From: Coriaria nepalensis
Taxonomy: Eukaryota; Streptophyta; Magnoliopsida; Cucurbitales; Coriariaceae
NCBI GenBank assembly: GCA_027186245.1
Contig: CP114497.1
Coordinates: 5,959,501 to 6,023,500, forward strand
Direction: 5' to 3'
DNA: 64,000 nucleotides
Below are positions 12,273 to 24,600 of this stretch, in pieces. How positions within the stretch are numbered: position 1 is the stretch's first letter; every line of letters starts with the position of its first letter. The notes beneath the pieces were generated by a model. That model ran no database searches and was not told where the DNA came from. It saw only the letters and a program-made list of their open reading frames with translations. The position numbers were made by a program, and so were the translations under genes.

Positions 12273-12906
12273 TTCTGGTCATGGAAGTTGCATAAAAGTC
12301 GTATTCTTCTTCACCCTCTCATTTTCTACACCTGCAATCTTAAGGCTCCAACGGCGAAGTCCCAAACAAAGAAACGAAACTGAAATAACGTGTATGGTAC
12401 TCACGGAAAACGAGTAGCTCTGCTGGGAGTGAACTTTGTGTTCAAGAGAAAATATATTAGTCAAAACTCCTCAAATCTACAGTAACAATTTATAACTCCA
12501 AAGCTTTTTAAAGTTTTGCTAATTTAGAGCTAAAAGTCACGGTTTCTTCCAGTTCTTTCCGGTTGCTATAAGATTATGGATTTGCTCTCCTCTTCAAACT
12601 TCTCCTTGCACTTCTGAGAACTCCTTTTGAAATCCATTTATGCTAGCTTTTTAATTAAGAAGGAAAAGATAAAATTAGGGTTACAAAGAGTGGAAAGTAA
12701 ATAGGATTGATTAAGAAGGAAAAATAGTGTTTTGAGAGATGAAGTTTTGATAATGGAGGGGAATCAATGAAGGTAGAAGAAGCAGAATAGAAGAGGAGGA
12801 GCATGCGTTGTTTGTACTTTTCTATAGATAGGTGGGTGGGCGAGTGACCTATATCTAATGACGTGTACATTTTATCCAGTCGGATTTTCAGTTAGCCTAA
12901 GTTTGT

Positions 12907-14120
12907 TATGTCATCTGGTTAGCTGGTTAATCGAGTCTCTTATCATTGGTTTAGGTAGTTAGTAAGTAGACAAGTATTTAATTATCTTTCTGCATGTATT
13001 ATTTTTCTTAACCCAAGATATTATTAACGTGGGGCAATTACTTTCTCTCTCCTCTGTTAACTTCTCTCTCTAGTTCTACTTCTCACTTTTCATTCACCAG
13101 CTCAAAAATTTTACATGTATCAGCCACCGATCATGGCCTTTCAATTCTTCATCACCTAAATTCAAAATCACTTCAGTTCATCATCTAACATCAATTTCTC
13201 ACTCATCTTCTCACTTCCATTTGAGCTCGATTCACTCCATCGATGGCTGCCAACACAAAAATACAGTAATTCCATAAAATTCCTCCACTGCTGCTACGAA
13301 TCAAAACTCAATTCCTTTAGATCTTTATCTCTCCGCCTTGCCACTTATTGATGCGCATTCACCACTCTACACCCACCATTCAGACACCCCGGGCATGGCG
13401 TTAGTCTCACAGAAGGTGATTGGGAGTTTGGAGCAAATAAATGAAACTTGGTCTAATGTCCAAGAACAAACTTGGATTCATTACAGGTCAATTCGATAAG
13501 CCTAACCTCATTTCTTCTTATTTCATTTCTTGGCAAAGATGCAATACAATGTCGTGCTCATGGATCCTCAACTCTATTTCCAAGTAGTTATCCAACGAAG
13601 CTATCCTTGAAAAGAATGCATATGATCTATGGAAAGACCTACAAGAACGATTCGACAAAATCAATGGCCAACGAATCTAAATGCAATTTGGAAAGAAATT
13701 GCGACAAGCTCACAAGGAAACTCACCTGTCATGACATACGACACGAAGCTTAAGACTTTATGGGACGAATATGCAACACTTATTGTGTCATCAACCTGTG
13801 AATGTGCTTCATTTGCTGTGATATCTCCAAATTCGAGCAAAAACAGAGGTTGATACAGTTTCTCATGGGGTTAAACGAAAGCTACAGCCATGCACATAGC
13901 CACATACTCTTGATGACACCCTAACCAACAGTAAATAAAACATTTGCCATGGCCAACGAAGAAGAAGGAAACAGAGGTTTAGTCTCAACCAATTCAGGTT
14001 CCATTGAAACAACTGCACTCTACAGTAACACTGGCTCCAAATCCTTCAATAAAAAACACTCTTCTAACAATTTAAAGCGCCCTAAATGTGAACGCTGCCA
14101 CGTTCTAACAATTTCAGGTT
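12907..14120 (+). mobile_element. Degenerate copia gag remnant with possible LTR
   Basis: Read in shifting frames, the stretch shows the copia gag (UBN2-type) signature: a 'SWILNSI' block near 13560, 'AYDLWKDLQERFD' near 13620-13660, 'LKTLWDEYATL' near 13750-13780, 'QFLMGLNESYSHA' near 13856-13895, and a truncated zinc-knuckle start 'KRPKCERCH' near 14077-14103. Stops and frameshifts interrupt every block. Upstream, 12907-13110 has an LTR-like composition ending in a CT-rich leader. No protease, integrase or reverse transcriptase follows, so this is a 5' fragment of a dead element. Confidence 0.7.
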
Positions 14121-14429
14121 GATGAGTGAGCACTTTCTAATTGCATTTTTCAATTTCCTACGCTCTTGGCGGGAATGATAGGGTGTCAAAGTTTTAGGGT
14201 CAAGTTCCATCGTTTTAGGGGATTTTTTTTAAAATTTGTTGTTTTTTTTTTTCTTTAGTTTAAGAGTATTTTTGTTATTTTATTTTATTTTAATTCTTTT
14301 TCAATTACGAAATCAAATTTCACTTCATCGCCATATTTATTCAAAGAAGGGGAGAATTGATATAAATCTTGAAGAGTGATATTAAAAGTTGATGATGTTA
14401 TTTTATTATTTTGTTGTTGTTATGAAGTC

Positions 14430-15150
14430 AGTGGGAGTTCAACTTTAACCAAGCCCAGACGGTGAGGGTGGGGGAAGACGTGTAGAAATAAGGGAGGGAT
14501 ACAGATATGTGATAGTTTGGTGGAGGCAAGCTCTGAAAAGGATAATGAGACAGGTAGCATGGGACCTTTGTGCTCAATAAAGAGGGAGGTCAATGGAGCT
14601 AACTAAGGTATAATCGATAACTCTTGCAATAATCCATAATGTGTCTCTACTATATATCATCTGAGTTTAGTGTGATTTCTGATGTTACAAAAAGAATTGT
14701 GAATGAGCGTGTTGAATATTACATTGAACTTCCTGAGAACTGTTAGGTGTTTGTTTCACAAGAGAAACATGGCAGACTTATAAAGATGCTAACTAATTTG
14801 ATGTTGAGGAAAAGAAAGGGTTGCTGTTTTGATGATAATCAGGAGAAATGGAAGGTGTAAGAAGTTGAAAGAAAATTGTTAAGTTTGATAAGAATAAGGA
14901 GAACGAATTGGTAGATAGATGCTAATATTATAAAACAAGATAGATGTGGTGTTAAGGGTTAGCAAAGGAAGGGATTATGGGAAGAATGAAGGGGTGGGCG
15001 GTGACGTGGAGTTGAATAAAGGGTGTAGTGGAAATAAGGTTGGATGATTATACGATTGTTTTATCTGGCTATGGTGGTGGACCTAATCTACCTCTTTCTT
15101 TTTTAATGAAATTTTACCTTTGACCAAAAAAAAAAATTAAAAAAAAAAAC
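14430..15150 (+). mobile_element. Noncoding stretch ending in a poly(A) tract, LINE-like 3' end
   Basis: The stretch ends in 'atgaaattttacctttgacc' followed by about 30 nt of A-rich tail (15124-15150), a common ending of plant LINE insertions. No reverse transcriptase or RNase H motif could be read upstream, so the class is a guess; a processed noncoding insert is also possible. Confidence 0.3.
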
Positions 15151-15292
15151 AACAACAAAGCAAGAGATCTAGAATATCTCTATAAAGCTTCTGCATTTTA
15201 TATAATACATATTAAAAAAATCCTCGGTTTTTTTAGTCAATCTTTATATCCAAAAAATGGATAAGACTTAACAGGCACGTCATCATCACAAT

Positions 15293-15298
15293 CACGTG
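15293..15298 (+). promoter_or_regulatory. G-box CACGTG in promoter of the SAP-like gene
   Basis: A palindromic CACGTG lies about 345 nt upstream of the start codon at 15642. This is the core recognised by plant bZIP and bHLH factors. A single hexamer can occur by chance. Confidence 0.35.
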
Positions 15299-15367
15299 TT
15301 GATTAACGAGCATATATGATCATCAGTATGACTGACATTTGAATTAGGTTTTAAAGAATCCGACAGA

Positions 15368-15375
15368 GCGGGAAA
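15368..15375 (+). promoter_or_regulatory. E2F-type site GCGGGAAA upstream of the SAP-like gene
   Basis: GCGGGAAA is an exact match to the E2F consensus (TTTCCCGC on the other strand). It lies 267 nt before the ATG of the large SAP-like nuclear protein. The surroundings are very AT-rich, which makes a chance match less likely. If real, it would place the gene under G1/S or mitotic cell-cycle control. Confidence 0.5.
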
Positions 15376-15641
15376 GCATTTCGATTTAAAATTTAAATTT
15401 AAAAGCAGTTCATCCTGCCATTAGAACTTAGAAAATAGAAACGCAGTCTGTAGAAGAAGATTCGAGTTGAATCTATAATTTGCAAACCCAAAATTATCTT
15501 CTTTCTTTGCAGATCATGCGTTTGTGGAATTAAATACTGTCAAAGGTAATAGCAAAATCGTTTCTATGATGGATTGGCAGTAATAAATTCCTTTGATTTT
15601 GAGAAATTGACAAATCTCTTCCATTTTTTGGTGCTGCAGAG

Positions 15642-18600
15642 ATGGATTTTCATAACATGAAGAGGAAGGAACTTCAATCCTTCTGCAAGAAGCACGGAAT
15701 TGCTGCAAATCTGACAAATCGTGAAATGGCTGATCGGCTAACTACGATTTTCAATGTATGGTTTCTTTTGACACATATTTCTGCTCTCTCTTTCCCTCTC
15801 TCTCTCTCTCTCTCTCTCTAAGTTCCTCGTATATTTGTATCGATGTTGAGAATATGGTGGCTGCTTGAAAGCACAATACTAATAGCAATAGTAACTATTA
15901 TGAATGAATTTTTCTGTTTTATTTTCTGTTATTATTATCGTTACTTAGCAACCAAATGGGTAAGAATTTGAGTTCATGACAAGTAATTAGAGATTTTGAT
16001 TATAATTTCTTTGTTGTTTTTTGGTTGCTCTATCCTACAATATATAAATAAAAATTTTCTGCTTCAGTTAATGGAAAAGAAAAGGTGTATAATTTGTCAT
16101 AAATCTGAGTTTCATACAGGAAAGAGAAAAACCTTCAACTCAAGAGCATATGAAGGATTCAGGAGAAAATGGTTGTGAGAATAGTGCGACTAATGTGATT
16201 CGTAGAGTAAAGAAGGTTAAGTTTAATCCTGAAAATCAAACAATTGTATTTAGTACTTCTGATACGGACACAATATCAGATACTGAGGACACTTCAAGGA
16301 GGAAAAAGGCAGCTTCCAAGTCAAAAAAAGCAGGGAAGGTTACTAGAAAGGAGAGGAAAGCTGAATTTTCCGGGAAAGTTTTGGATGGCCCAGTAAGAAC
16401 TACCAGATCAAGAGCTAAAAATAATGCTCAAGGAAATGCAGCTGTGTTTTTGCCCCATAGTTCTGCGAATAAGAGAGGAGGAAACGCTGTTCAGGGTGAA
16501 ACTCTAGAGTTGGTGAAAGTTGTTCAACTTATTGATGCTGGTGCTACTAAAACCGGTTTGGAAGCAGAAGGTGCTAAAGCTAAAAAGGTCCTGAAGAAAA
16601 GAAAAATGGGTGAAACAGAAAAGGAAGATTCTAATGGAAAAAAGGTGATACCTGAAATAGTTGGAAGGATCAGACGCTCTAGGAACCAAGCTACTGAAAC
16701 TAATTTGGAAGCAGTAGGTGGAGATTTGGTCATTTTGAGTAGAAATTCAGTTCTTGAAGTGGCAAAGAAAGAGAGGCATGCTAAAGTTAGTGGGCAGGAA
16801 GATGATTCTGTTGCAGCAGACGGTGGTAAAGGTATGAAGATCCCAACAAAGAGAAAAAAGGATAGCGCAGAGAAGGAATGTTCTGTTGAAAAAGAGGGGA
16901 AACCCGAAATTGTTGGAAGGATCCCACGGACCAGGGCCCAACACAAGGTGGGAGTGTCTCTAGGTGAAAATGGAACAGAGATCGTTAATGATCAAGTTGA
17001 GTCGGAGAAGGTTATCGAGGCTGAAGAATCTGTTAAAAGTCAGAAAAGAAGTTCCTTATGTGGGCTGGAGAGCAAGGGCTTTGAACAACCGAGAAGGTCC
17101 AGTCGGAATGCTTCTAGACAGACTTCAATGCAGATTTCTACTGAATCTGACAGTAAGATTGATAGAATCAGAAATAATGGGACAATCAAGCCAGAATTCA
17201 TACAGGAAAGAGAAAAACCTTCAACTCAAGAGCAAATGAAGGATTCAGGAGAAAATGGTTGTGAGAATGGTGCGACTAATGTGATTCGTAGAGTAGAGAA
17301 GGTTAAGTTTAATCCTGAAAATCAAACAATTGTATTTAGTACTTCTGATACGGACACAATATCAGATACTGAGGACACTTCAAGGAGGAAAAAGGCAGCT
17401 TCCAAGTCAAAAAAAGCAGGGAAGGTTACTAGAAAGGAGAGGAAAGCTGAATTTTCCGGGAAAGTTTTGGATAGCCCAGTAAGAACTACCAGATCAAGAG
17501 CTAAAAATAATGCTCAAGGAAATGCAGCTGTGTTTTTGCCCCATAGTTCTGCGAATAAGAGAGGAGGAAACGCTGTTCAGGGTGAAATTCTAGAGTTGGT
17601 GAAAGTTGTTCAACTTATTGATGCTGGTGCTACTAAAACCGGTTTGGAAGCAGAAGGTGCTAAAGCTAAAAAGGTCCTGAAGAAAAGAAAAATGCGTGAA
17701 ACAGAAAAGGAAGATTCTAATGGAAAAAAGGTGATACCTGAAATAGTTGGAAGGATCAGACGCTCTAGGAACCAAGCTACTGAAACTAATTTTGAAGCGG
17801 TAGGTGGAGATTTGGTCATTTTGAGTAGAAAGTCAGTTCTTGAAGTGTCAAAGAAAGAGAGGCATGCTAAAGTTAGTGGGCAGGAAGATGATTCTGTTAC
17901 AGCAGACGGTGGTAAAGGTATGAAGATCCCAACAAAGAGAAAAAAGGATAGCGCAGAGAAGGAATGTTCTGTTGAAAAAGAGGTGAAATCCAAAATTGTT
18001 GGAAGGATCCCACGGACCAGGGCCCAACACAAGGTGGGAGTGTCTCTAGGTGAAAATGGAACAGAGATTGTTAATGATCAAGTTGAGTCGGAGAAGGTTA
18101 TCGAGGCTGAAGAATCTGTTAAAAGTCAGAAAAGAAGTTCCTTAGGTGGGCTGGAGAGCAAGGGCTTTAAACAACCAAGAAGGTCCAGTCGGAATGCTTC
18201 TAGACAGACTTCAATGCAGATTTCTACTGAATCTGACAGTAAGATTGATAGAATCAGAAATAATGGGACAATCAAGCCAGAACTCAAACAAATTGTCTAT
18301 AGTGAAACTTCTTTAATGGAGAATGCACCATTGATAAAACCTAGCAGACGATCCATGCGTCTAGCCCCTGAGAGTATCATATTTACACCAGCAGGGCTGG
18401 TCCAGAAAGCTGCTGAAAAGAGGCAGAGAAAGAGTAAATTAAAAATGCAAACTATAGTAGAGGAAGCAACCCGTACAAGCAACTTAGCCTTTAAAGAACC
18501 TTCGGTTATGGATGTTGGGCTTGTTGAGCAGGAACAGGAAGAAAGTAAAGATGATTTAGAACTTTCTTGCAACAATAAAGCTGGAGAAAGTTCTCGTAAG

Positions 18601-21600
18601 GATAGGATGAGGTCTGGGAGCAATTCTGATTTACAAGAGCACCTTGATTTTGCTGAGTCTTCTATTGTATCATGTGACACTGAAGTAGCCTTACATATTG
18701 CTACAGATTCAGACAAATGCCTGATTTCAATGCTTGTGGTCGAGTCGCAAGAACTCAACATATGCAATGAAACACAAAACTGCCATTCTTATTATGTGGG
18801 TGTCAATGAGACAGGGATAAGTGTAATAGGGAACGATGAAGACTGCTTGGTTTCAAATGCCGTGAACAAGTCTGGTCACTCTTATCAATCTTTGGGCGGA
18901 GTGGGTGATTCAAACGAGGATAATTTGGATAAACAAGTGGATATGTCAAAGCTTAGCAGTGTGATTAGTTCTGAAACCACACCTCCATCAAATACATCTA
19001 TATTCTTATATAGATTGGAAACTGATGGTAAGTGGGGACCATTTGGTTTTTCTATCCGTAATAAACTATGTTCTCCTTTACTTTTTGTTGGTTGCTTACT
19101 CTGTTTTTCTTTCTTACTTTAGGTGAATCGTGCAATCTCAAAGAAGCAGGGGGACGACAGGGAAGAGAACCATCAGGCAACAAGGACATAAATGCTAAAA
19201 ATAATGTCATAAATGATCTATCCTTTCAGGAGTCTTCAGTTCAAGAGGATAATTGTTTAGAACAATCAGAATATGCTGAACCAATTATTTCTAGGCTAGA
19301 TCATGCAAATCTGCTGGGGGAACAAGGTGAAATTACAGATTTAGAGAACAGTTCAAAACTTGTCCTTAAGAAAAATTTGGAAAACTGTGTAGAAAGTCCT
19401 TATAATGAGGCAAATGCTCAAGCTAAAAGCTATATAGAGGCTAATGAAATGAAGCAGCTCATCTTGGAATCCTGTGCACTTGGTACTGAAGTTGGACCAC
19501 AAAGGATTGTAGATGTCCAATCCGGCACAAATGACTACATTGCTGGACCTTGTACTCCTTGTGCACATTCACCAGTCAGTAAGTGTCTGTAACAGGTTTC
19601 CTTGCAGACCAGATGCAAGATTTTCATTTCTTTCAAGTTTTCTTTAGTTAAAATAATTTATTTACTTCTGTTCTGAGTCTGCTTGTACATACTGAAAGTA
19701 TAAACTACAATAGGAAGCAAGTGATCAATTTTATTTTATTTTTTGTCGCAGGTCTTAGTGTCAGTGGTGCTGTATGTTTTGAGTCTGGTCAAATCCACTC
19801 CACAAAGATCAGTACTCAAAAGGAAGGTTAGTTTCTTATTTGTGTTTCATACTGTGTAGAGCTGGAGAACGTACTTGAATATATTATACATTTATCTAAA
19901 GTGTATGCTCTGACTTAAGTACAATAATTTTTTAGCTTTCATAGTTTTTGGTTGAAGTAAAGCAGGCAAGGAAGGAAGAGAAACACATGATAGTGAAATT
20001 CCAGATAATAAGACAAATTGCATAGGTGAAATATCTGCTGTGAATCAAATAGAAGTTAAGTACAATTTAGGAAGGTGAAGTAGACCTGAAAACTAGCACA
20101 AAAGAAAATCGAGAGTTATTTGATAGCACTCAATATGCTTAGGTTTAATTACTTGAATATTCATTTTACTAAGGGGTCACATATTATGACTAGAGTTATT
20201 TGTTTCATCTTTTAGGAAACAGTACGGTACCAACCTATTCACCTGATGCTTTAAATGTTATGAACGAACAAACTGTTGCAACTATTTCTGAAGAATATGC
20301 TGAAGAGCGTTCTGTTGACACTAAAGGTGCAGTAGTTGGGGCTGCATATAAGGATGAAATTGGTAGTCCAATGCATACTGATCAACCTCTATCTTCCAAC
20401 ACAAGAAAGAGTGAGGGAGATACCAAGGAGGATGTTAATCTTGATGATATTAGCAGTATTAACGAAGCTTTCAATGAATTTTTAGACCCCCAAATCCCTC
20501 TCAGTTTCTCAACAAAATCTGAAACTAGTTTTGATCACTCATGTTTACGCAGAACTTCTTCAAAATCTGGTAAGTTCTTGTTCTCTTGATTTTGTTCAGA
20601 ACAGAAGTCAAGTTTTATTGCGTTTTTTTTTTGGGTACCTGAACAAAATGTCAGACCATGTTTTCTGATCATTTTTATGTATCTCCTGGAATGACAATAA
20701 GTATCGTCTCAGATTTGCGAAATCGGACCAAAGTGTTCACAAGTTGGGAGGTGAACTTGTTTTTAGGAGATGCACAGAATGAAAATAAAAAAGAAGATGG
20801 GGACTTTGAAGCAGAGGTGGAAACAAATCAGAGTCAAAGTATTATGGAGGCGAAGCCACAGAATGAAGTTAAGCATCTCAGCGACTTTATTGAAGATGAA
20901 CTGATATGTGAAGATGTCAGGACATCAAGCGAACAAGAGAATGCAATTGCTAATGTCCAAGAGCACAGTGAAAATAAGAATGAATCAGTCAATTTATATA
21001 GAGAGCAGAATCAAAATTTCATTGAAGCAAAGCCTCTGTGTGAAACAAATCATTTCAGCCACTTTGATGAACATGAACTTATATGTGAAGATGTCAAAAC
21101 ATCAACTAAACAGGACAATGCAATTTCCAATATCCAAGATCATATTGATAATAATGATGAAGCTTCCAGTGACTTTTCTGACATCCAAAACCCTCTGTCT
21201 TCATCTGGAAAATCAGAAGCCAGTTTTGGTTGCTTTGCATATTCACCTGGAACTTCTGCAAAAGCTGGTAAGTGTTTATTCTATTGATTACGTTTAGCAC
21301 AGAAGTTAAAGTTTTTAGAGGATGTTTTTAGTACCTGTACCACCCTGATCAATATGTTAGACCACATTTTTTTATTATTGATTATGCACGTCTTGGAATC
21401 ACAGAAAATATCTCCTCAGAGTTGCAAGTTGAATCCAAAGTGTTCACAAGTTGGGAGATGAACTTGTTCTTAGGAGATGCGGAGAATGAAAATGAAGATG
21501 GAAACCTTGAAGCCAAGGTGGAAAGATATCAGAGTCAAAACACTATGGATGCTAATCCAGCAAGTGATGGTAAGCGTCTCAGCCATTTTGTTGAAGATGA

Positions 21601-24600
21601 ACTGATATATGAAGATGTCAAAACATCAAGTGAACAGGATGATGCAATTGCACATGTCCAAGATCATACTGATAATAAGAACACGTCAATTGAGGTTGAG
21701 AGTTCATATGAACCCGCACATAATATAGACGCTAAAGAAGTCCAAGATTGTAATGTTTCTGCTTCACACACTTTTACTGAATTGAAAGAAGTGGAAGAGT
21801 TGGCTATTGAAGGCTTGGTAGTAGATAAAGAAACTCATGGAACTATCTATATAAAAGAAGCAATGCAAGAAGTTTCAAATGAAGTGAACTCTGTAGCACT
21901 TGGTTCAGAAGATCCTGGAATAGTTTCATTAGACAAGGAGTTTGGATCTGCAACAATTGTTGTTACTTCGTTACGGTACCCATCTGTTGAGAGTGTAAAT
22001 CTAGAGGAGATGCCAAGCAGAGTTCGAGGCTCCATGTTGACTAATACTGAAGTAAACACTCACCAAGTTATTTCAGGTGTAGTTGAAAATGCTTCCATTG
22101 ATTTAAAGATTCCCATATCCACAGATGGAAAAGCATCAGCTAGAAAAAAAACTGCTAGCCACAATTCCAGCTCCAAGGATAAATGTTCCAATGCAGATTA
22201 CACAGGGGCCATGCGACTAGGCTTCTCAGGTGACACTGGTGACAGTATAGTCGATAAGGAGGTTTGTGACATGAATGGTAGTCATCTAGATTCTACACTT
22301 CATCATCAAGTCGATGGAGATATTCTTCTCTCACTAGAAGAACCTTGCCAATTGAGTACAGAGGAAGCAAGTGCCTCAAAGAATATCAATGATTTATGTA
22401 AGTTGGCTCGTGACACATCCATTTCACTACATGGATATCAGGGGGGGAATGATGAAGCTATAGATTCTGGATTATCTGCCAAATTCTCTTGTGATGGAGC
22501 TGTGTTGGCCTTAAGTGGTGAAATTGCCTATGAGCAGGACATTTTGGTCTCTCATGGTGAATATTTTCTGTACAGAACCTGAAAGTTTAATTCCTTTATA
22601 TTCTTTCTTGCCCCTGTACATATGTAAATGATATGATTGGCATTGGCTTTAGTTTAATTCTGCATGAATTAGTCGACCGGCGACTAGCATAAGTATGACA
22701 TGTTTCCTTTATTGAATGCAGAAAAGGACGGTGATGGTCTCTCTCAAAGGGAGCATGCAAGTTATGATGCAAAAATGGAGAAGGTTCACGAGGAATTAGG
22801 TAGGTACCCAAACTTGAGTAGTGAAATTATTTTTCTGCTTTAGCATTTATCTACGCACGATATTTTATTTATGTCTTCATCTTGCTGGAAATGACCCTAC
22901 AGATATTGATTTGGCTCAACTTGAGAATGGGCATGAAATTACAGTAAAAGAAACTGAGAGCAATGCTCAAGGAACTGACGAATCAATTCCCTTGGATGAG
23001 CTTGATGATATCAGTGTTGTTCAAGAGTCAAAAGAGGTTTTGGACTCTGAAAAGTTGCGCAATGAATTCTTACCCTTCGACAATTTGGACTCTTTTCTTT
23101 CAGGAAATCCTGGAAAAGGTGTCGAGTGTTCTGCTACTTCCTCAGCCTATGCTTTATCAAGTTATGGTAGTAACTAAAGAAATTAGATAGTCAATAGAAA
23201 ATTTGGAAACTTACAGATTTTCAGATCTTGATTAAAAATGGCATGTGAAAAAAAAAATGATATTATGATCATTTTGCATTTTGTGGCAGATGATGAAGCC
23301 TTAGAGTCTACGGGCGAATTTATGGAAGAAAGAAAATGCGATGAAGGTGAAAAATCAAATACAGATGAAGCTAATCTGATAAGTCATGGTTGTGATAATG
23401 CTGAGGAAGAGAGTGAAAAAGTAGTCACGACTGTAAAAGTTGCTCAAGAAAAGAAATGTGAAAATAAGATACTGAGAGATGATGCAGATTTATTTGTAAG
23501 CAAATATACTGCTTCAGAAGAGCTTGAAGCAGGTTCTGATTTCAGTATTGCACAAATGGCAGAGAATATTATCAGTACCATTGTTGAAGATAACACATCT
23601 CCAGCTGAAAGGGATCAAAGTGAAAACCAGGTAAAGATAATGGAGATAACCAAGGATGATTCCTTGTTAAATACAACAGTGCACCAGCAATCTCCTGCTT
23701 GCGTATCTTCAGTCATTGATGAAGGTAAAAAGAAAAACATTTCTCTTTAGGCTTCTATTTTCGTGGTCCTGTTTAATCTATAACTATGAATATTGATCTG
23801 ACATAAATGGGACTAGCAGCTCCATTTTGGTATGAAGTTGAAATTAGAGTTGAGTAAATTGGTATGAATTCGTGTTTTTATTTTTGGCCAAAGGTATGAA
23901 CCCACATTAGATTATGCGGATCTGATAGATTTGTTTGGTCCAAACTTGATTTTAATGTAGATAGGGGAAACTAGGAGTAATTTCAAAAACTTTATTATAA
24001 TTACAATGATGACCCAAATTTTTTATAAATATAATAAATATCTAATTTCAAATTTTAATTATAGTGAATACTGAAGTATAGTTTAGACGGATTGTTGAAG
24101 TGTTCATTAAATGGTATTGCCAATAAAAAAATATTTGTATTTTCATCCCCTTTAAGTTGAATTTGTATTTTGTACACCACTTTATATTTTATTTTTTCCT
24201 TTTCCCCCATCGGTCACCACAACCCTTCTCCGCCGCTGCTTATTGTCAATCTCTACCACCCGTGGCTATCATTAGCATCCACCGTTGGCATAAAATATTT
24301 AGTTTCTATTTTTATTATTTTCTCTCTAACTCCTTTGATTTTTCTTTTTAATTTGTTCATACCATAGATATTGCTGTTGCCCCTCTGTTGTTGTCGACCT
24401 CGACTGAAAAAATATCTCCATATTTGAACAACTCAAATAGAGATCTATATTTTCCGATTGGAAAACCCAAATCGAGATCCATGTTTTCTGATCAGAAAAC
24501 CCAGATCTTGATTTGGGTTTGTCATATCTCCATTTGGGTTGTCCAAAGAGAGAAAATCTCAACATTTGGCAGTGGCGGAAGGGACTGCAGCGGTATCGGT

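Noticed and set aside
16150..16176. ATG at 16150 as the start of the large SAP-like protein
   Set aside because: The open frame can be extended upstream to the acceptor at 16119, and joining 15755 to 16120 gives a SAP-like N-terminus in the same frame.
15996..16178. Plus-strand 60-residue frame across intron 1 of the SAP-like gene
   Set aside because: It uses the wrong frame of exon 2 and ends in a stop; the intron acceptor lies inside it.
16504..18032. Paired minus-strand reading frames (16504-16689 / 17590-17775 and 16524-16946 / 17610-18032)
   Set aside because: They are antisense shadows of the duplicated exon 2 of the SAP-like gene, which is why each appears twice exactly 1,086 bp apart.
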